Of a stretch of DNA of 64,000 nt, positions 13,631-29,157 are shown piece after piece (within the stretch, counting starts at the first letter, position 1; each line of letters opens with the position of its first letter). The notes under the pieces are model-generated. The model saw only the letters and a program-made list of their open reading frames with translations, did no database searches and was not told the DNA's origin. Origin of the DNA: Rotaria socialis. Lineage: Eukaryota > Rotifera > Eurotatoria > Philodinida > Philodinidae. Both the position numbers and the translations under genes were made by a program. The stretch covers positions 62,001-126,000 of the forward strand of contig CAJNYU010003219.1 in the NCBI GenBank assembly GCA_905331475.1, given 5' to 3'.

Positions 13631-13646
13631 AATAGTACAACATTAT

Positions 13647-15359
13647 TTACATATCTTCAACACTCCATAAATAAGCTTCTTGAGATTTAGCATGTCGATT
13701 AGCAATTGATTCAAATAGTTTCTTTTCGTAGCCATTCGATCGATCAACGCCATCCCATCGGTGACCAGGCCAAATATCGAATCTAAATATAGATTATATG
13801 CTACATAAAATAAAATACTAAATGATTTATTTTTATACCTATTCTTTTGAGGATCAGGCCCTCTGTAACGAGGTTTAGCTGGAGCACTATTACTATTATT
13901 AGTTCGATCACCTGTATCAGAAGTTTTATGGGAAAGATATTTGAGCATTGGATCATCTAGTAATAAAAAGATTTGACATTTTTAATTGAAAATTTCAAGA
14001 ATATATCGAATGTATTTACCTTCACGTTCTCGTTGTTTAAGCATAGCATCCAGATCTGTATCATCGCGATAACGTGCCAATGGTTTTGCTGCTAGCTCTA
14101 AATAATCCTTCACAGAATCTTCTGCTTGTTGTACTTGAGCTAAACCACGACCCCATTTTTGATATCGTTCTGCTAGTTGTTCTTTATGTTCAGCTAAACG
14201 TCGTCGTTCTGATTTAGCTGGCTGAGATGGTGCGGACGGAAAAGATTCTTGCTTTAGTCTATCATGTTTTGACGATGATGATGTTTCTTCTTTTGGTTGA
14301 CGACTCTGTACTGGTGATTGCGATCTTTCTTGGCCAGAATGACGATCATTTCTACGGTGGGAATGTGAAGATTTATCTCGGCGTCTTGGAGGATTTGCTT
14401 TATCATCATCGTCATCATCTCGTGATCGTCTTTTGTGATGAGAAGATGTATCACGCTGTTTTAATGAATTTGAATTATCATTCGAATTGGGTTTTCGACG
14501 AGGAGGTGAAGAATTATCAAGTTTTCGTCGTGGTGGACTAGGGTCATCATCTGATTGACGTTTTCTTCTTCGAGATGAAGAGTCATCATGTTTTTTTCGC
14601 GGCGGAGATGAATCCCGACGTCGTGGAGGAGATATATCAGCATCATTTTGGTACTGTTTGTGGCGTGTTCGACTTGAATCGTCATTGGATTTCTGCTTGC
14701 TTTTTGTAGGAGACGGTTCGTCATATTTTATTCGCGGTGGAGATGGATCACGTCGTCGTGGTGGACTTATATCATCGTCAGATTGACACCTTCTTCGAGG
14801 AGGAGATGGATCACTATCGTTTTGATAGTTTTTTCTTCGTGTTGCAGCAAAATGAGAATTTTCATTTTTCCTTGGCGGACCTCTATCGATATCTGGATCA
14901 CTATCATCAGATGAATTTTGTTTTTGGCGAGAATTTACCGATGAAGATATTTTTGTTGATTTCGGTTGAGGTCCTATAGTATCAGGCTCTGATATTTCTT
15001 CAAAAGCTGCTGTACGCCAACGCTTCGCATCATTAAAACGTTCTTTTTCACGTACATTCGATGGACGTTCATCAATAACACCTGAATGTATTAATGAAAG
15101 TTAGAAAAATTTTCATCTTTAACTTGAAAAACAAATTCATACCGACAACAGTTGGAGCATCTTCAAATGAAACAATTTCATTAGCAGCTATAATTTCAAG
15201 TTTTTCTGTTGCACCCCACGGTACTGGTGCATCGTCATCGATAATACGCACATGTCCCGGATCGTTTGATTTTGATTTTGATTTTTTATCTTTGCTTTTT
15301 TTTTTCGGTTGTAAAGTTGATTCAATTTTAAATCCTTTACGATCAGCTAATTGATTCAT
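13647..15359 (-). CDS. BUD13: BUD13 homologue, RES splicing complex
   Basis: Four exons, 15143-15359, 14020-15081, 13839-13956 and 13647-13782, give about 510 residues. BUD13 works with RBMX2/Snu17 and Pml1 in the RES complex, which holds pre-mRNA in activated spliceosomes and supports its retention in the nucleus. The C-terminus is decisive: PRYRGPDPQKNRFDIWPGHR, then WDGVDRSNGYEKKLFE, and a final LWSVEDM, all hallmarks of the family. Exon 2 encodes a long disordered tract of repeated SPPRRK- and SPPRRRD-like units separated by acidic residues, like the repeat region of vertebrate BUD13. Near the start, VRIIDDDAPVPW matches the conserved RIVDDD motif. The usual leading YLKRYL segment is not visible. 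The ATG lies two bases after a splice acceptor (tttaag), so either an upstream coding exon is missed or the site receives a 5' UTR or spliced leader. The start is therefore uncertain. Confidence 0.92.
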
Positions 15360-15797
15360 ATCTTAAAATTGAAATGGAAAAAAGTTTTTAATTAGTTTTT
15401 GGTTCTTATGTGTCAAATGAAAAATAAATGAAATGACTAACATCCCCTCTCATGCTACAATAAACATCATGGATAAAGTAAAGTGTCTAAATTGCAAAAG
15501 TTATCATAGAGAAAAGAAAATGTTATTGCACGTAATTACGACATATAATGGGTCTAAAGAAAAAATTAATACGACATACATCGGATCACAAATGTGGTTT
15601 GTTCTTATTTGATTAGATGAACAAAAGAAAAAGAACACGCTAAATAATGTTAAGAAAAGAAAGAACCATTAGAATGACACTCAATTAAAAAGAGAAAAAA
15701 TAAAATCGAGTCTACAAGATAATGATTGCGATAAAAATGAAAACATCGACAAATGATAACAACACAGAATGCATATAAATATCGTGGAAATTCGAAA

Positions 15798-19400
<3,603 letters not shown>

Positions 19401-19519
19401 TATTGTTTGTATGATGACAAAAAAAAGATAATTAATCTAGAATGAAAATTAAGATTTTTATAAATCGTATTAACAATAAGTACAAAGAAAAAACAAATAA
19501 TAATAACAAAATATGTAAA

Positions 19520-20326
19520 TTAAGTTTTTTTCTCTTTTTTTGTTTTCTTTGTTTTTCTTTTAGACAAATTCATTTCGTCTTGATCATCATTTAAATGGCC
19601 ACTAGTCGATGATAAATTTGAATTAGTTGATAATGTTGGTGTGCTTGTTGTTCGATTAAGAATGCCAGCAACAGGTGTTGTTGTTTGCGGTTGAATAATA
19701 GGTGTTATATCAGCAGGCGCTTTTCGTTTAACATCCGGAGATACACGTGACGTTGGCTCATTGATAACGCGTTGAACTTGTGGTGAAGGCCCAGGTATTG
19801 GATTTGCGACTGGTAGAGGAATAAGTGCTTCTGTTGCTGGAGCTGTACGTGGTTCTTTTGGTGAACTTGTATATATTTGGTATAAATCAGGTAGTAATGG
19901 TTCACGATGTAGACGGAAAGCACTAAGTTGCTGTTCTGTAAGTGGAATAATTTCTTTGGAAATGATAGGACCAGCTAATAACGAACGTAATGTTCCAACA
20001 CCACCATGTACATCACCAGCAAACTGGCCTGCTTTATGTTGAGCTGTTTCAGCTAATGGTATATCAGTTAGAAAATCACTTAATGATGGTGGGATAGGTT
20101 GTTTAACATATTTATCAAAATCCCGACTCAAGCCTGAATGAACAATAAGATTGGTACTGCCAGTTGGTGGTGGTTCAAGTGGATAATGACATAAGAGATA
20201 GAATGGTGGTGATGGTCGTTGTGGTTGAGATTGTTGTTGTGATGAATCAGAATCAAGTATAAGAAGATCATCATGCGACATGTTTCCATTTGTTTTTGGC
20301 ATATGATATGCTCCGACTAGACTCAT
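19520..20326 (-). CDS. MED19: Mediator subunit 19
   Basis: A single exon encodes 268 residues. MED19 is a head-module subunit of Mediator, which links transcription factors to RNA polymerase II. Conserved blocks appear in family order: PPFYLL, TGSTNLIVHSGL, DKYVKQPIPPSLSDFLTDIP (matching the KLSNFLPDLP block of the human protein), a TLRSLLAGP segment, and LSAFRLHREPLLPDLY. The C-terminus ends in a Lys-rich tail (KRKTKKTKKEKKT), typical of metazoan MED19, after a Ser/Thr/Pro linker. The DSDSSQQQSQPQRPSPP leader is low complexity. The gene lies between G6PD (stop 241 nt upstream) and ATP6V1A (ATG 119 nt downstream) on the same strand. A good splice acceptor (tatttcag) about 35 nt upstream of the ATG hints at a 5' UTR intron or spliced-leader site. 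Confidence 0.92.
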   Translation of the reverse strand: MSLVGAYHMPKTNGNMSHDDLLILDSDSSQQQSQPQRPSPPFYLLCHYPLEPPPTGSTNLIVHSGLSRDFDKYVKQPIPPSLSDFLTDIPLAETAQHKAGQFAGDVHGGVGTLRSLLAGPIISKEIIPLTEQQLSAFRLHREPLLPDLYQIYTSSPKEPRTAPATEALIPLPVANPIPGPSPQVQRVINEPTSRVSPDVKRKAPADITPIIQPQTTTPVAGILNRTTSTPTLSTNSNLSSTSGHLNDDQDEMNLSKRKTKKTKKEKKT

Positions 20327-20567
20327 CTTATATATCTATTTTTATATATAAATATCTGAAATAAAAACAAGGGAATAAATGAACAATACATGACCTTTTT
20401 CTTTCTTTTTCGCAAGAGATTTCAGCGACATAATTAAACGAGAAAAATCTGCATAAGGTGATTTTCACATGAAAAACGAAAGTTAACCAGTGCATAGGAA
20501 AATCTTCTTAAGAAAAATGACAAAAATGTTTATTTGAAAGACTTAAAGTTTATATCTTGTTCATTGT

Positions 20568-23500
20568 TTATGATTGCACTTTTTCTTTTGCCTTTTCCTT
20601 TTCTTTTTCTTTCTGTGAATTGATCACTGATGCTGAACGTTCATCTTTTCGTACATATGTACCAGTAAACACATATCCATGTTTTACTGCTGCATCAAAA
20701 GCTTGAGGTAATCCCGCAGCACCAAATTTATATGGAACGACTGGAAGTTTTTTCTGATCAATTTCAGTCAATATTGGATCAACAATACGCCATGCTTCTT
20801 GTAATTCATCTGAACGAACAAAATTGATTCTTGAACCCATAAATACATCAAGTATTAAGCGTTCATATGCATCAGGTAATTTTACACCACGATATCGTTC
20901 ATTGTAAGTTAAATCTAATTCAGTTTCTTCAATACTATAACTCATTTCACCAGGTCGTTTTGTATTGACTTTAAGATAAATAGCTTCATCGGGTTGTATA
21001 CGAACCACAAGTTCATCACGAGCTAGTGGTGCTTTCGAGCCATTTTCATCAAACATTCCACCTGGTACATCACGAAATTGAATACGAATTTCAGCTTTTT
21101 TCTCATTTAATGCTTTGCCTGAAATTTAAAATATAAATGTGAGATTCTAGGAGAATTTTTTTCTACACGTTTCTTTATCGTAGAAACAAACATAACAGTT
21201 GATAAAAGAAACGTCATTTGTAAGCATGAAAACCTTTATACTGTTTAAACAATGATACATTCTTCAAGATAATTTTTTTTATCACAATCAACAATTGGAA
21301 AGAGAAAAAATAGAACGTCACTTCTTCTCATTTGAACGCATGATTTCTCATGATTGCATAACTACAATGGCACTCCGTTTAAAAATACTAGTTCATCTTG
21401 TATTGTCTTCTAAAAACTAGAGCTATTCTACTTATGGAATAGCTTTCGTTGTTGTAATCATGAATGATGCAATTAGAATCTAAGTTAATACCTGAACATT
21501 CTGCATGAAAGTCAAAAAAATGTTGGATTTTGAAAAAAACGAATAGATCCGTCAACTCGGAATAGGAAACTTCTACATCATTAGGGTAGTTCGAAGATTT
21601 ATTTATCACTAGAACTATTTTCTTCTCATAGTTTGATTGTTGTCGTCGGTAGATAGAATTTTTACAAGCACTCAATGAGAACAATATGCATAATTTAACT
21701 AAAACTTTTCTAATCGCGTTTTGTAATTTCAGTCGACTCTAACCAAAAATAGAATTTAAAATTTAATTCACTTCTAACATACGGGTGATATTTGTGCATA
21801 CACTCACTTCAATGACTAGAATATTTAAAATAGTATTCGTCGAATGAATGAATGGATTGAAGTTTGAAATTGTTGTCTATATTTGTAAATATTTGTTTTT
21901 AAGTCTAACTTCATTTTTCTCTATCTTTCCAGTTCTGACTTGTATGTTGCTTTTCTTTTCTTACATGATTAAACATTTTATTAAATGGTATTTTTAGACA
22001 TATTTGTTGAACAAACAAGTAATTCAAGTTTTATCGAATAATGCAAATTGTTAGAATACCGAGAGAAATCATTGTTAAACTACTTTTAATTTAAGCTTTT
22101 CCGATAATTTCCCTGTTGAACAAGATGAATAATTAACCGACAAGTTTAGCAACGCAGCCATATGACTTAAAATTTGAAATTTATTTATATCCTCCGTTAC
22201 TCTCATCAGATTAATTCAAAATACTGTACTTGAAAAATATCTTTTATTGCAGTCTACGTTATTGTTGAAATTTGTCAAGAGTGTCAATGTAAAAATAAAA
22301 ACAGTACTGATAAATCTTCTGTGAATTTTATTATCGTTCTATTTTTTCTAGCAGAAAATACAAGTGTAAATGTGAAGTGTGATCTCAACCATTTTACTTC
22401 TCTGTAGGACAGATTCAGCAGTAAGTGTGAACATGACTATTTAAAAATAAGAAATAAAAATAGTCTATTTTTCACTTCTAACTATGACTGCAGGTAACAA
22501 ATAGTATATTAATTTGATATTATTATTATGTACTGATATATTGCATCATAGACTGCCAAATAGGTGTCAGTGAAAATTGTGCATTAACGTCTATTGAGTA
22601 GAGAAAATTAGAACTAGCCAGAGGTGACCTTGCATACTAATTTTTTCGTTGTCTATTAGAGGTATACTTGTTTTCTGCCTCAAAACAGTCTCTTGTTTTC
22701 CTATGCTCTTGTATATTCATTCTTACGGAACATACGTAGAATAAAACTATTAGCATCCGAATTATATTACTAGTGAATTAGATGTAACACGCTATAAAAA
22801 TTCCTTAGAATTGAAATAATACCTGCACGAAGTATAAAAGGCACACCATCCCAACGTTCATTGTTTATGTAAAGAATTGTTTGTGCATAAGTTGGTGTTG
22901 TGGAATCTTTTGGTACACCTGCATCATCTAAGTAACCAAGTTGACGCTCACTATCTTTTGATTCTTTATCACCTAGATATTGTCCGATCACAACATTTTC
23001 TGATTTAATTGGCGCTATACAACGCAATACTTTCACTTTTTCATCACGAATATCTTCACCGGTTGTTGAACGAGGTTTTTCCATTGCAACAATCGATAAA
23101 ATTTGCATTAAATGATTTTGAATCACATCACTTTAAATAAAAAAGATCATACTAATAAATTTTCTTTTTTTAATAACCAGTTAATCGAATCTTTCGACAA
23201 TCAACAACAATGTAGATATTAGATGAAAAAATGAAAAATCAGATTTTGAATCATTCTGCTCATAATCTAGCTTATGGATCGCTAAACATAATTAAAAGGG
23301 TTTTTTGTTCAACTTCTTAATCTATGGTGACAATGATGTTTCTAGGAAATGTAGACACTTTTTGGATCAATCGCAAAACAAGATTTGTTAGTTTGGAATA
23401 TAAAACTAGGTCCGTCTAACAAAAACTATATATTTTTTCTGAAAGCAGAACAGCGATTGTATGCATTTTGTAAAAAGAATCATTCTTATCTTTCTTTCTT

Positions 23501-24832
23501 CAGGAAAACTGATGTTTCAACTGACGTGAGATACAAAGTTAAGGGAGAAAACATGTTTTTTCGATTAGTCAAAAGTTTCGGTTGATTCTACATGAGCCCT
23601 AAAAAATTGATCAATCATTATAAAGTTTCTTAATTTTCTAGCATAAATTTCACTCGACTAAAACTAAAGGCAAGAATTTTTTGTGACTTCCTTATGAAAC
23701 GAGAGAATTTTTACAGAAAAATAAATCAGTCACATTTACTATCTACACACATTGCAGTCAGAGACTGTTTACGGAACTCTATTGTTAACTTTCATCGTCA
23801 AAATAAGAAGTACATGCATACCGAATAATACCAAATTCATCAAAATAACCACCACGTCCCTGTGTTCCAATATCTTCTTTGAAAATAATTTTCACTGCAG
23901 CAACAGAATCACGATTCCAAACTCGTGAAAATATTCTATTGGAAAATCGAAGTACCATTATATTCTGAACCATTTCTTTTCCCAAATAATGATCGATACG
24001 ATAAATTTCTTCTTCTGCATAAAATTTACTCAAGTGACCCGATAATATATTGGAACTTTGAAGATCTTTACCAAATGGTTTTTCAACAATTAAACGTACC
24101 CAACCAGGCCTAAAAAGATGAAGAAAAAGCAATGAAACTAACTCATGCTAATTCTCTTACGCGCCGGGTCGACAATGTGTACTGATCAATTCTGACACAC
24201 TTCCATAGACACTTGGTGGCAGCGCCAAATAGAAAAATCGATGAGCACTTGTGTGCTGTGAAATTTTGTTTGCTTCATGATTTAATTTATCAAAATCTTC
24301 AGATTTGTCATAAGAACCACAAACATAGTGATTGAGTTCAAGAAATTTTTTATAAAGATCACGTTCGTGATCGTGAACCTTAATGAATAAAATTATAAAA
24401 AAATTAATGTAAAATGAAAGTCCTAGTAGCTTACTTTCATATATTTATCAGCATTTTGGAATATTTTCTCGATTGTCAATTGACTACGAGCATAACCAAC
24501 AAAACAAATATGTTCTGGCAAAAAACCATCACGATAAAGCCACCTATGAAAATAAACAAGAAACATATTTTATATTTATTTTGGATTCATGGCAGACCAT
24601 AGTGTTGGATAGATTTTCTTTTTAGCTAGATCGCCCTTAGAAGAAGAAAATGTAAATAAAATATACTTTTTAAATTATGCGTGCATATTAAACATACAGA
24701 TGCGCCAAAGACAAAAAATACGAATGATTGAGGACAAGCTTCTGAATCGATTGAGGTAATTTGTTTACGCAAACGTTGATAAATGTAATCTGCTTTTTCT
24801 TTCGTCAAATTTTCTGAAGTAGTATTCATCAT
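20568..24832 (-). CDS. G6PD: Glucose-6-phosphate 1-dehydrogenase
   Basis: Seven exons, 24698-24832, 24598-24635, 24435-24543, 24161-24378, 23822-24109, 22823-23130 and 20568-21118, give 548 residues. The enzyme oxidises glucose 6-phosphate with NADP+ in the first step of the pentose phosphate pathway and supplies NADPH. The dinucleotide-binding motif [14 protein letters not shown] spans the first splice, the substrate-binding signature RIDHYLGKE is at 204-212 with the catalytic His207, and EKPFGKD precedes it. The ending SASVINSQ runs into a Lys/Glu-rich tail ([11 protein letters not shown]) longer than in human G6PD (515 aa). Exon 2 is only 38 nt. Two introns are very large for this locus: 1,704 nt (21119-22822) and 691 nt (23131-23821). 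They hold no recognisable gene. The ATG is doubled (MM), and the first was taken. Confidence 0.96.
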
Positions 24833-25763
24833 AATTCTGATTCTGATCCTTTCTACTACACCGAAGAAAATTTTGAATATCTAACCCCGATAATGTTTCA
24901 GTATGGTTAGTTAAGAACAGAGAATGAATAAATAAAGATCTGCTGCGGCATGTTGACGTAAAAACAAATCAGATAGTGCCTTATCTGTTGATATAAAAGT
25001 CTGACGAGAAACGCGAATCAATGTCAAATGCACTAGTCGAAGCGACATCTAAAACTCATGAAAATGTTATAAAATAAACTAAAACATAAACATGATAATC
25101 AAAATATTTATTCATGTATTTATTTTATTTTTAAGAAATGTCACTTTCAGAACAATGGTGGCGCTGTACTCTGATGAAATTTAAAAAATAACTGGGAAAA
25201 AATAACAATACAGAACTGCATGAGATCAGACAACACTTCTCTAACGTCAGATGTCGCTAAATTTATTTTCTTAGTTTAGGTCTTTTGCAAGAACTTAACA
25301 CAACAAAAAAGCTACATCATTGATATATATCCTAGATGTTAATAATTCAAGTTTTTTCACAACGATTTCTATTCTGATTGCATTATTAAATATTCTTGAT
25401 TGTAGTGTTCACTATTACTTCCAATGAGTCATGTTTATATAATGGCTGTATGGAGTAATAGACAGTTGACCAATAGAAATCAAGATTTTCTTATAATATT
25501 AATATTGTATTTTATATTTAACCAATAAGTATAATAGGTCCTTAACACTATTGGTATTTCAGAAGGATATCGATTTTTTTTCACAATATGAAACTATTTT
25601 CTACTAAAAAGAGTTTTCCAATAGTTTTCATATAGGGAGAATAGCTTTTGTCAGAATTTTGGTTGCTTAACAACGCCCATGAAAGATTTACTGTTAATGG
25701 CGATTATATCATAGGTCTATATTTCTTTTCTTTTTGGTTTATAAGAATTAAATTTGACAAAAA
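24833..25763. other. Divergent promoter region
   Basis: About 930 nt between the starts of G6PD (-) and the ten-exon gene (+). It presumably contains both promoters. I see no clear motif, RNA gene or repeat. Confidence 0.4.
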
Positions 25764-27582
25764 ATGCAAGTCACTAATCGAACAACTCGTCGTTATATCA
25801 CACCACCAGTGAAAAATCAAACGGGGAATCGTTCGAACAGCAAAAAACATTCTAATACTCCAACAGTGTAAGAAAAAAAAGAACATACATGCTTTATTAG
25901 CTACACAAAAGTAGTATTTTATCTCTGTCTGTAATAACTTTCTAAGAAAAAGAAAGATGAATATTCTTTTGTTACCACCATTCATTGAAGATACTTACTC
26001 TATGGTTTGTTGTTTCATGTAAAGATGAGTTAATCATTCAGATATTGGACAAAAGCATTATTCTAACTTAACATTTATAGAATCTGAAATATTTTTTTCT
26101 TGTGAATTTATGACAGTAAAAATTTAGAGAGCACTATATGCTATAAGTTGTTTCTTTAGATCTCACATTTCACCGAAGAAAATTGTAGATATACCAGTAC
26201 CAAAATCAGACGAACCGTCAACATTAAAAAAGTGTGTTATTTTATTAACATCTGTTTATATTCACAATTTATGTACTGTAGACTAGTTGATCGTTTTCGT
26301 TATGAAGAACCTGAAGCTCGACCAGAACGAGATTCGAAGAGTTTTGATTTTTGGTGGTTACATGGTATAGGTTCAATTGAATTTGCTCTTTTTTAAATTT
26401 TTTTTCTTAAATTTTAGATGAACTTAAAACAAATTATACGAATACTGAGGATAATGATGAAGTGAAATCAAATATTCCAGAGTTTATTGAAGTAAATTTA
26501 TTTATTCCATGATAAAAATCTACGATTAATAAATGAATGCTTTTCTCTTGTAGATATTCCCTTCGACAGATATTGATCAAGATTTAAATAAACGAGCATC
26601 GCTACTTCTCAACCAAACATTTAGTGCTCAGTCATCTGATATAGGCCATGTGTCAAGTACAGGTATTGGTTCGACTCCGTCTACAACATTGACAGCAACA
26701 ACGGCAACAAGTATTTTTCAACCGGTTGTTTATGAAAAACCAGCGAGACCAATGTTTACTCGAAACCGTACGAAAAACGAAATTATATTATGTAGAATAT
26801 TTATTTATTTTTGATGAGATTTTTTTAGTGGATTCTAACTTTAATTTTGTAAATAATGATGGAGACGATGATATTTTATATCAATGGCGTTTACGCAGAC
26901 GCTTAGAACAAGCACATAATGACGAACCAATCACATTTCCAACGAGAGTAATTATCGATTACATTCTAATAGAACATATATCATAAGTCTTTTTTATAGA
27001 TTAATAATCGAACTAATGTATCTCCAGCATGTTTAATGTTACCTTCAGTACCCATCGAAATATCTACAGTACTTCCTCGTCGTACACCTTCTCCTCCAGT
27101 TACTAAGCCGTTATCACCTAAACGAGAAGCACAACAATCAACAATCACAACTATCGAAACAGAACATGTAAAACAACTAGTTACAACTCCAATACCGATT
27201 CGACAATATTCAGAAGCAGCTACACAAACGATACAAGTATGTTGATGATTTCTGTACAGATAAACAAAAATTTTATCATTCATTCAATCATAGGATGCTT
27301 GTATTCAAACATCTTTAACAATTGAAAATCATCTTTCTGCATCAACAGGCATTTCCAATGAAATAGATCTACGTCCAACACGTGATAATGATCATCAGTC
27401 ATCTATTTGGCATCGTCCACCACCACGTTCAAAATGTGAAATAACACGAACGTCATCACCATCACCTGTTAAACGTCATCATCATCATCATCATCATCAT
27501 CAAAAATCGATGATAAATTCTTCAAATATTGTTCAATCTTCACAAGATAGTACATTAACACAAGTTACATCCATCGTGATTC

Positions 27583-27615
<33 letters not shown>

Positions 27616-27938
27616 CGGCTAATCATGGTTCTATTAAAAACAATACTAGTATTGCTACGATGGATGATTTTCATGAACAACGACAAGGTATTTGTTCTAA
27701 ACTAGTACAAGAGAGAGTATTGAATTTTATCTTTAGATAATGATGACGATGATGATGGCCATATTGATTATTTGAATGATGAAATATTGAATATATTAAT
27801 AAGAAAACGAGACGAACTACTAGTAGCATTTCGGTGAGATTTAATAACATAGACTTTTTATATGTCAATATCGAACTATCATTTTTTTGTCTTATGTTTA
27901 GAGAAATTGAACAAAACTTGGGACAATCGAAATTTTAA
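25764..27938 (+). CDS. Disordered protein, PROSER3-like features
   Basis: Ten exons, 25764-25867, 26160-26231, 26282-26364, 26418-26491, 26554-26767, 26829-26947, 27000-27236, 27294-27687, 27737-27833 and 27902-27938, join in phase to 476 residues. Most of the protein is Ser/Thr/Pro/Asn-rich and disordered, with a nine-His run and a poly-Asn run in exon 8. Three islands look conserved: KLVDRFRYEEPEARPERD followed by FDFWWLHDE, then DDDILYQWRLRRRLEQAHND, and a C-terminal helix with LNILIRKRDELLVAFREIEQ. The combination RFR...ER...FWWL plus LYQWRLRRRLEQA reminds me of vertebrate PROSER3, a Pro/Ser-rich protein. That match is from memory and weak. EAATQTIQDACIQTS contains T-Q-T-like motifs that could bind dynein light chain LC8. 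Strong splice sites throughout make it a real gene even though its role is unknown. Confidence 0.7.
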
Positions 27939-28253
27939 TGAATAGAAACTGTTTTGTTTTATGCTCAGTGTTATGTGTTATGTCAGATTTATATTAAATA
28001 TTCTTTCCATTTATATATGAATCTTAATAATCTGCTTTGCTTGCTATTTCATTCATAGGATTCTCATAAATTATGTGATATAAGAAGTAGGAGACTTCAA
28101 TAGAGCACAATTTTTTTTGTAAATGTCCATCCATGAATGTTACTCTTGACATTTGAAAGTAGATCAAAAGATTTAATTAAATATATCCTAATCGAAGGCC
28201 ATTGTGGACACTATAAATTTAGCCATCATATCAATTGTAATTTCTTAAAGAGG

Positions 28254-28719
28254 ATGAAGATACAATCTTATCTTTTGATTTTAGTCATCTTGACTACTAT
28301 TTATTCGAGCAAGTTTTTGTTTATTGAATTTTTTTGTTAATATTATTTAAATATTAATATAAATTTTAGCTGAAGGTTGGATTCGGATAAGAAATAAGGG
28401 TGGCTATGTTGCACGATTCTTTGTCGATTATCATGTGCCTAATACGGAAACAGCTTCGGGTTCTCATCTTCGATTGCCGATAAGATTATTTGAACAGACA
28501 ATGTCATCGGGAAATTATCCAATAGATCAAGCAAGAGTTATTGGCCCACCACGTAACGCAGTGTCGACTCGTATTCGTGTTGAGCGTTTTATATTCTATC
28601 CTTTTTTTGGTTGGTATTGGAAAGAAATATTTCGTGAAGAAATCCGCCCTCAAGATAGAGTTTGCTATGATATTTGGGGTACAACTATTCATCCAGCTTG
28701 GTCAAGTGTCAATTGTTAA
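28254..28719 (+). CDS. Secreted-type protein with thiol-activated cytolysin C-terminal (D4)-like domain
   Basis: The main exon, 28370-28719, encodes 116 residues that match the membrane-recognition domain (domain 4) of cholesterol-dependent cytolysins: GGYVARFFVDY near the start, a long variable middle, then FFGWYWKEIFREEI where cytolysins carry their Trp-rich undecapeptide, and CYDIWGTTIHPAWSS like the family's IWGTTLYPGSS end. The pore-forming domains 1-3 are absent, so this is a stand-alone beta-sandwich that may bind lipid, not a complete pore former. Upstream, an ATG at 28254 starts a hydrophobic, signal-like segment (SYLLILVILTTIYSS). Joining it in frame needs a 34-nt intron (28336-28369), unusually short; the more typical donor at 28313 gives a stop. 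The first exon is therefore doubtful. AATAAA occurs about 75 nt after the stop. Stand-alone D4-like proteins are mainly bacterial or fungal, so acquisition by transfer is likely but unproven. Confidence 0.65.
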
Positions 28720-28814
28720 ACAAAAGACATTAATAGAAACATTTTATGTGCACTATAGGTTTTAGTACAATGTAGCTTTATGTGGGAAGAAAGTCAAATA
28801 AAGCTTAAAGTTTA

Positions 28815-29157
28815 TTAGTAATACGAAATTGAATAATTGGATTGAATGCTTGATTGAAATTGACATTTACGTGTAATACTATGCGTATGAACTGAAGCAA
28901 TTTCATCAAAACAGCTATTGGCGCACTAAAGAATATCAAAAGAAATAACAGGATGAGTCAAATTTATTGTTTAGTATTTAAATGTTATCGATAACAGTAG
29001 CCGCTTCATTTGATTCATCGGTTGATAATGTTCTTTTGAAATGAAAAAAGCAACCGTAATTGTGATCGTTTATATCAGAAATTGATTCATTAACTCTTTC
29101 CTATTAAGAGTTAACGGACACAAACAACTAATTGATAAAGTTGTCAATTACTACCAT
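28815..29157 (-). CDS. Possible small gene, 72 aa, unknown
   Basis: Two exons, 28996-29100 and 28815-28925, both phase 0, are separated by a 70-nt GT-AG intron and encode a polar peptide with DHNYGCFFHFKR, CANSCFDEIASVHTH and RKCQ. A third piece, 29155-29157, would supply the ATG as the last codon before a 54-nt intron (gtagta...aatag). Codon choice and balanced composition look coding, and the gene would converge on the cytolysin-like gene. No family is recognised. It may be the end of a longer gene or a decaying one, since stretches further right (29657-29938) also look partly coding but cannot be joined. Confidence 0.35.

Larger units (their letters stand above)
9661..13646. other. Gene-poor region upstream of Dbx
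   Basis: No complete gene. Next to the Dbx start it holds a purine tract (about 9781-9819) and other GA- or CT-rich runs. Further right are scattered minus-strand open stretches with protein-like composition, listed separately, which do not join into a gene. Long-range Dbx enhancers are possible but nothing in the sequence proves them. Confidence 0.4.
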
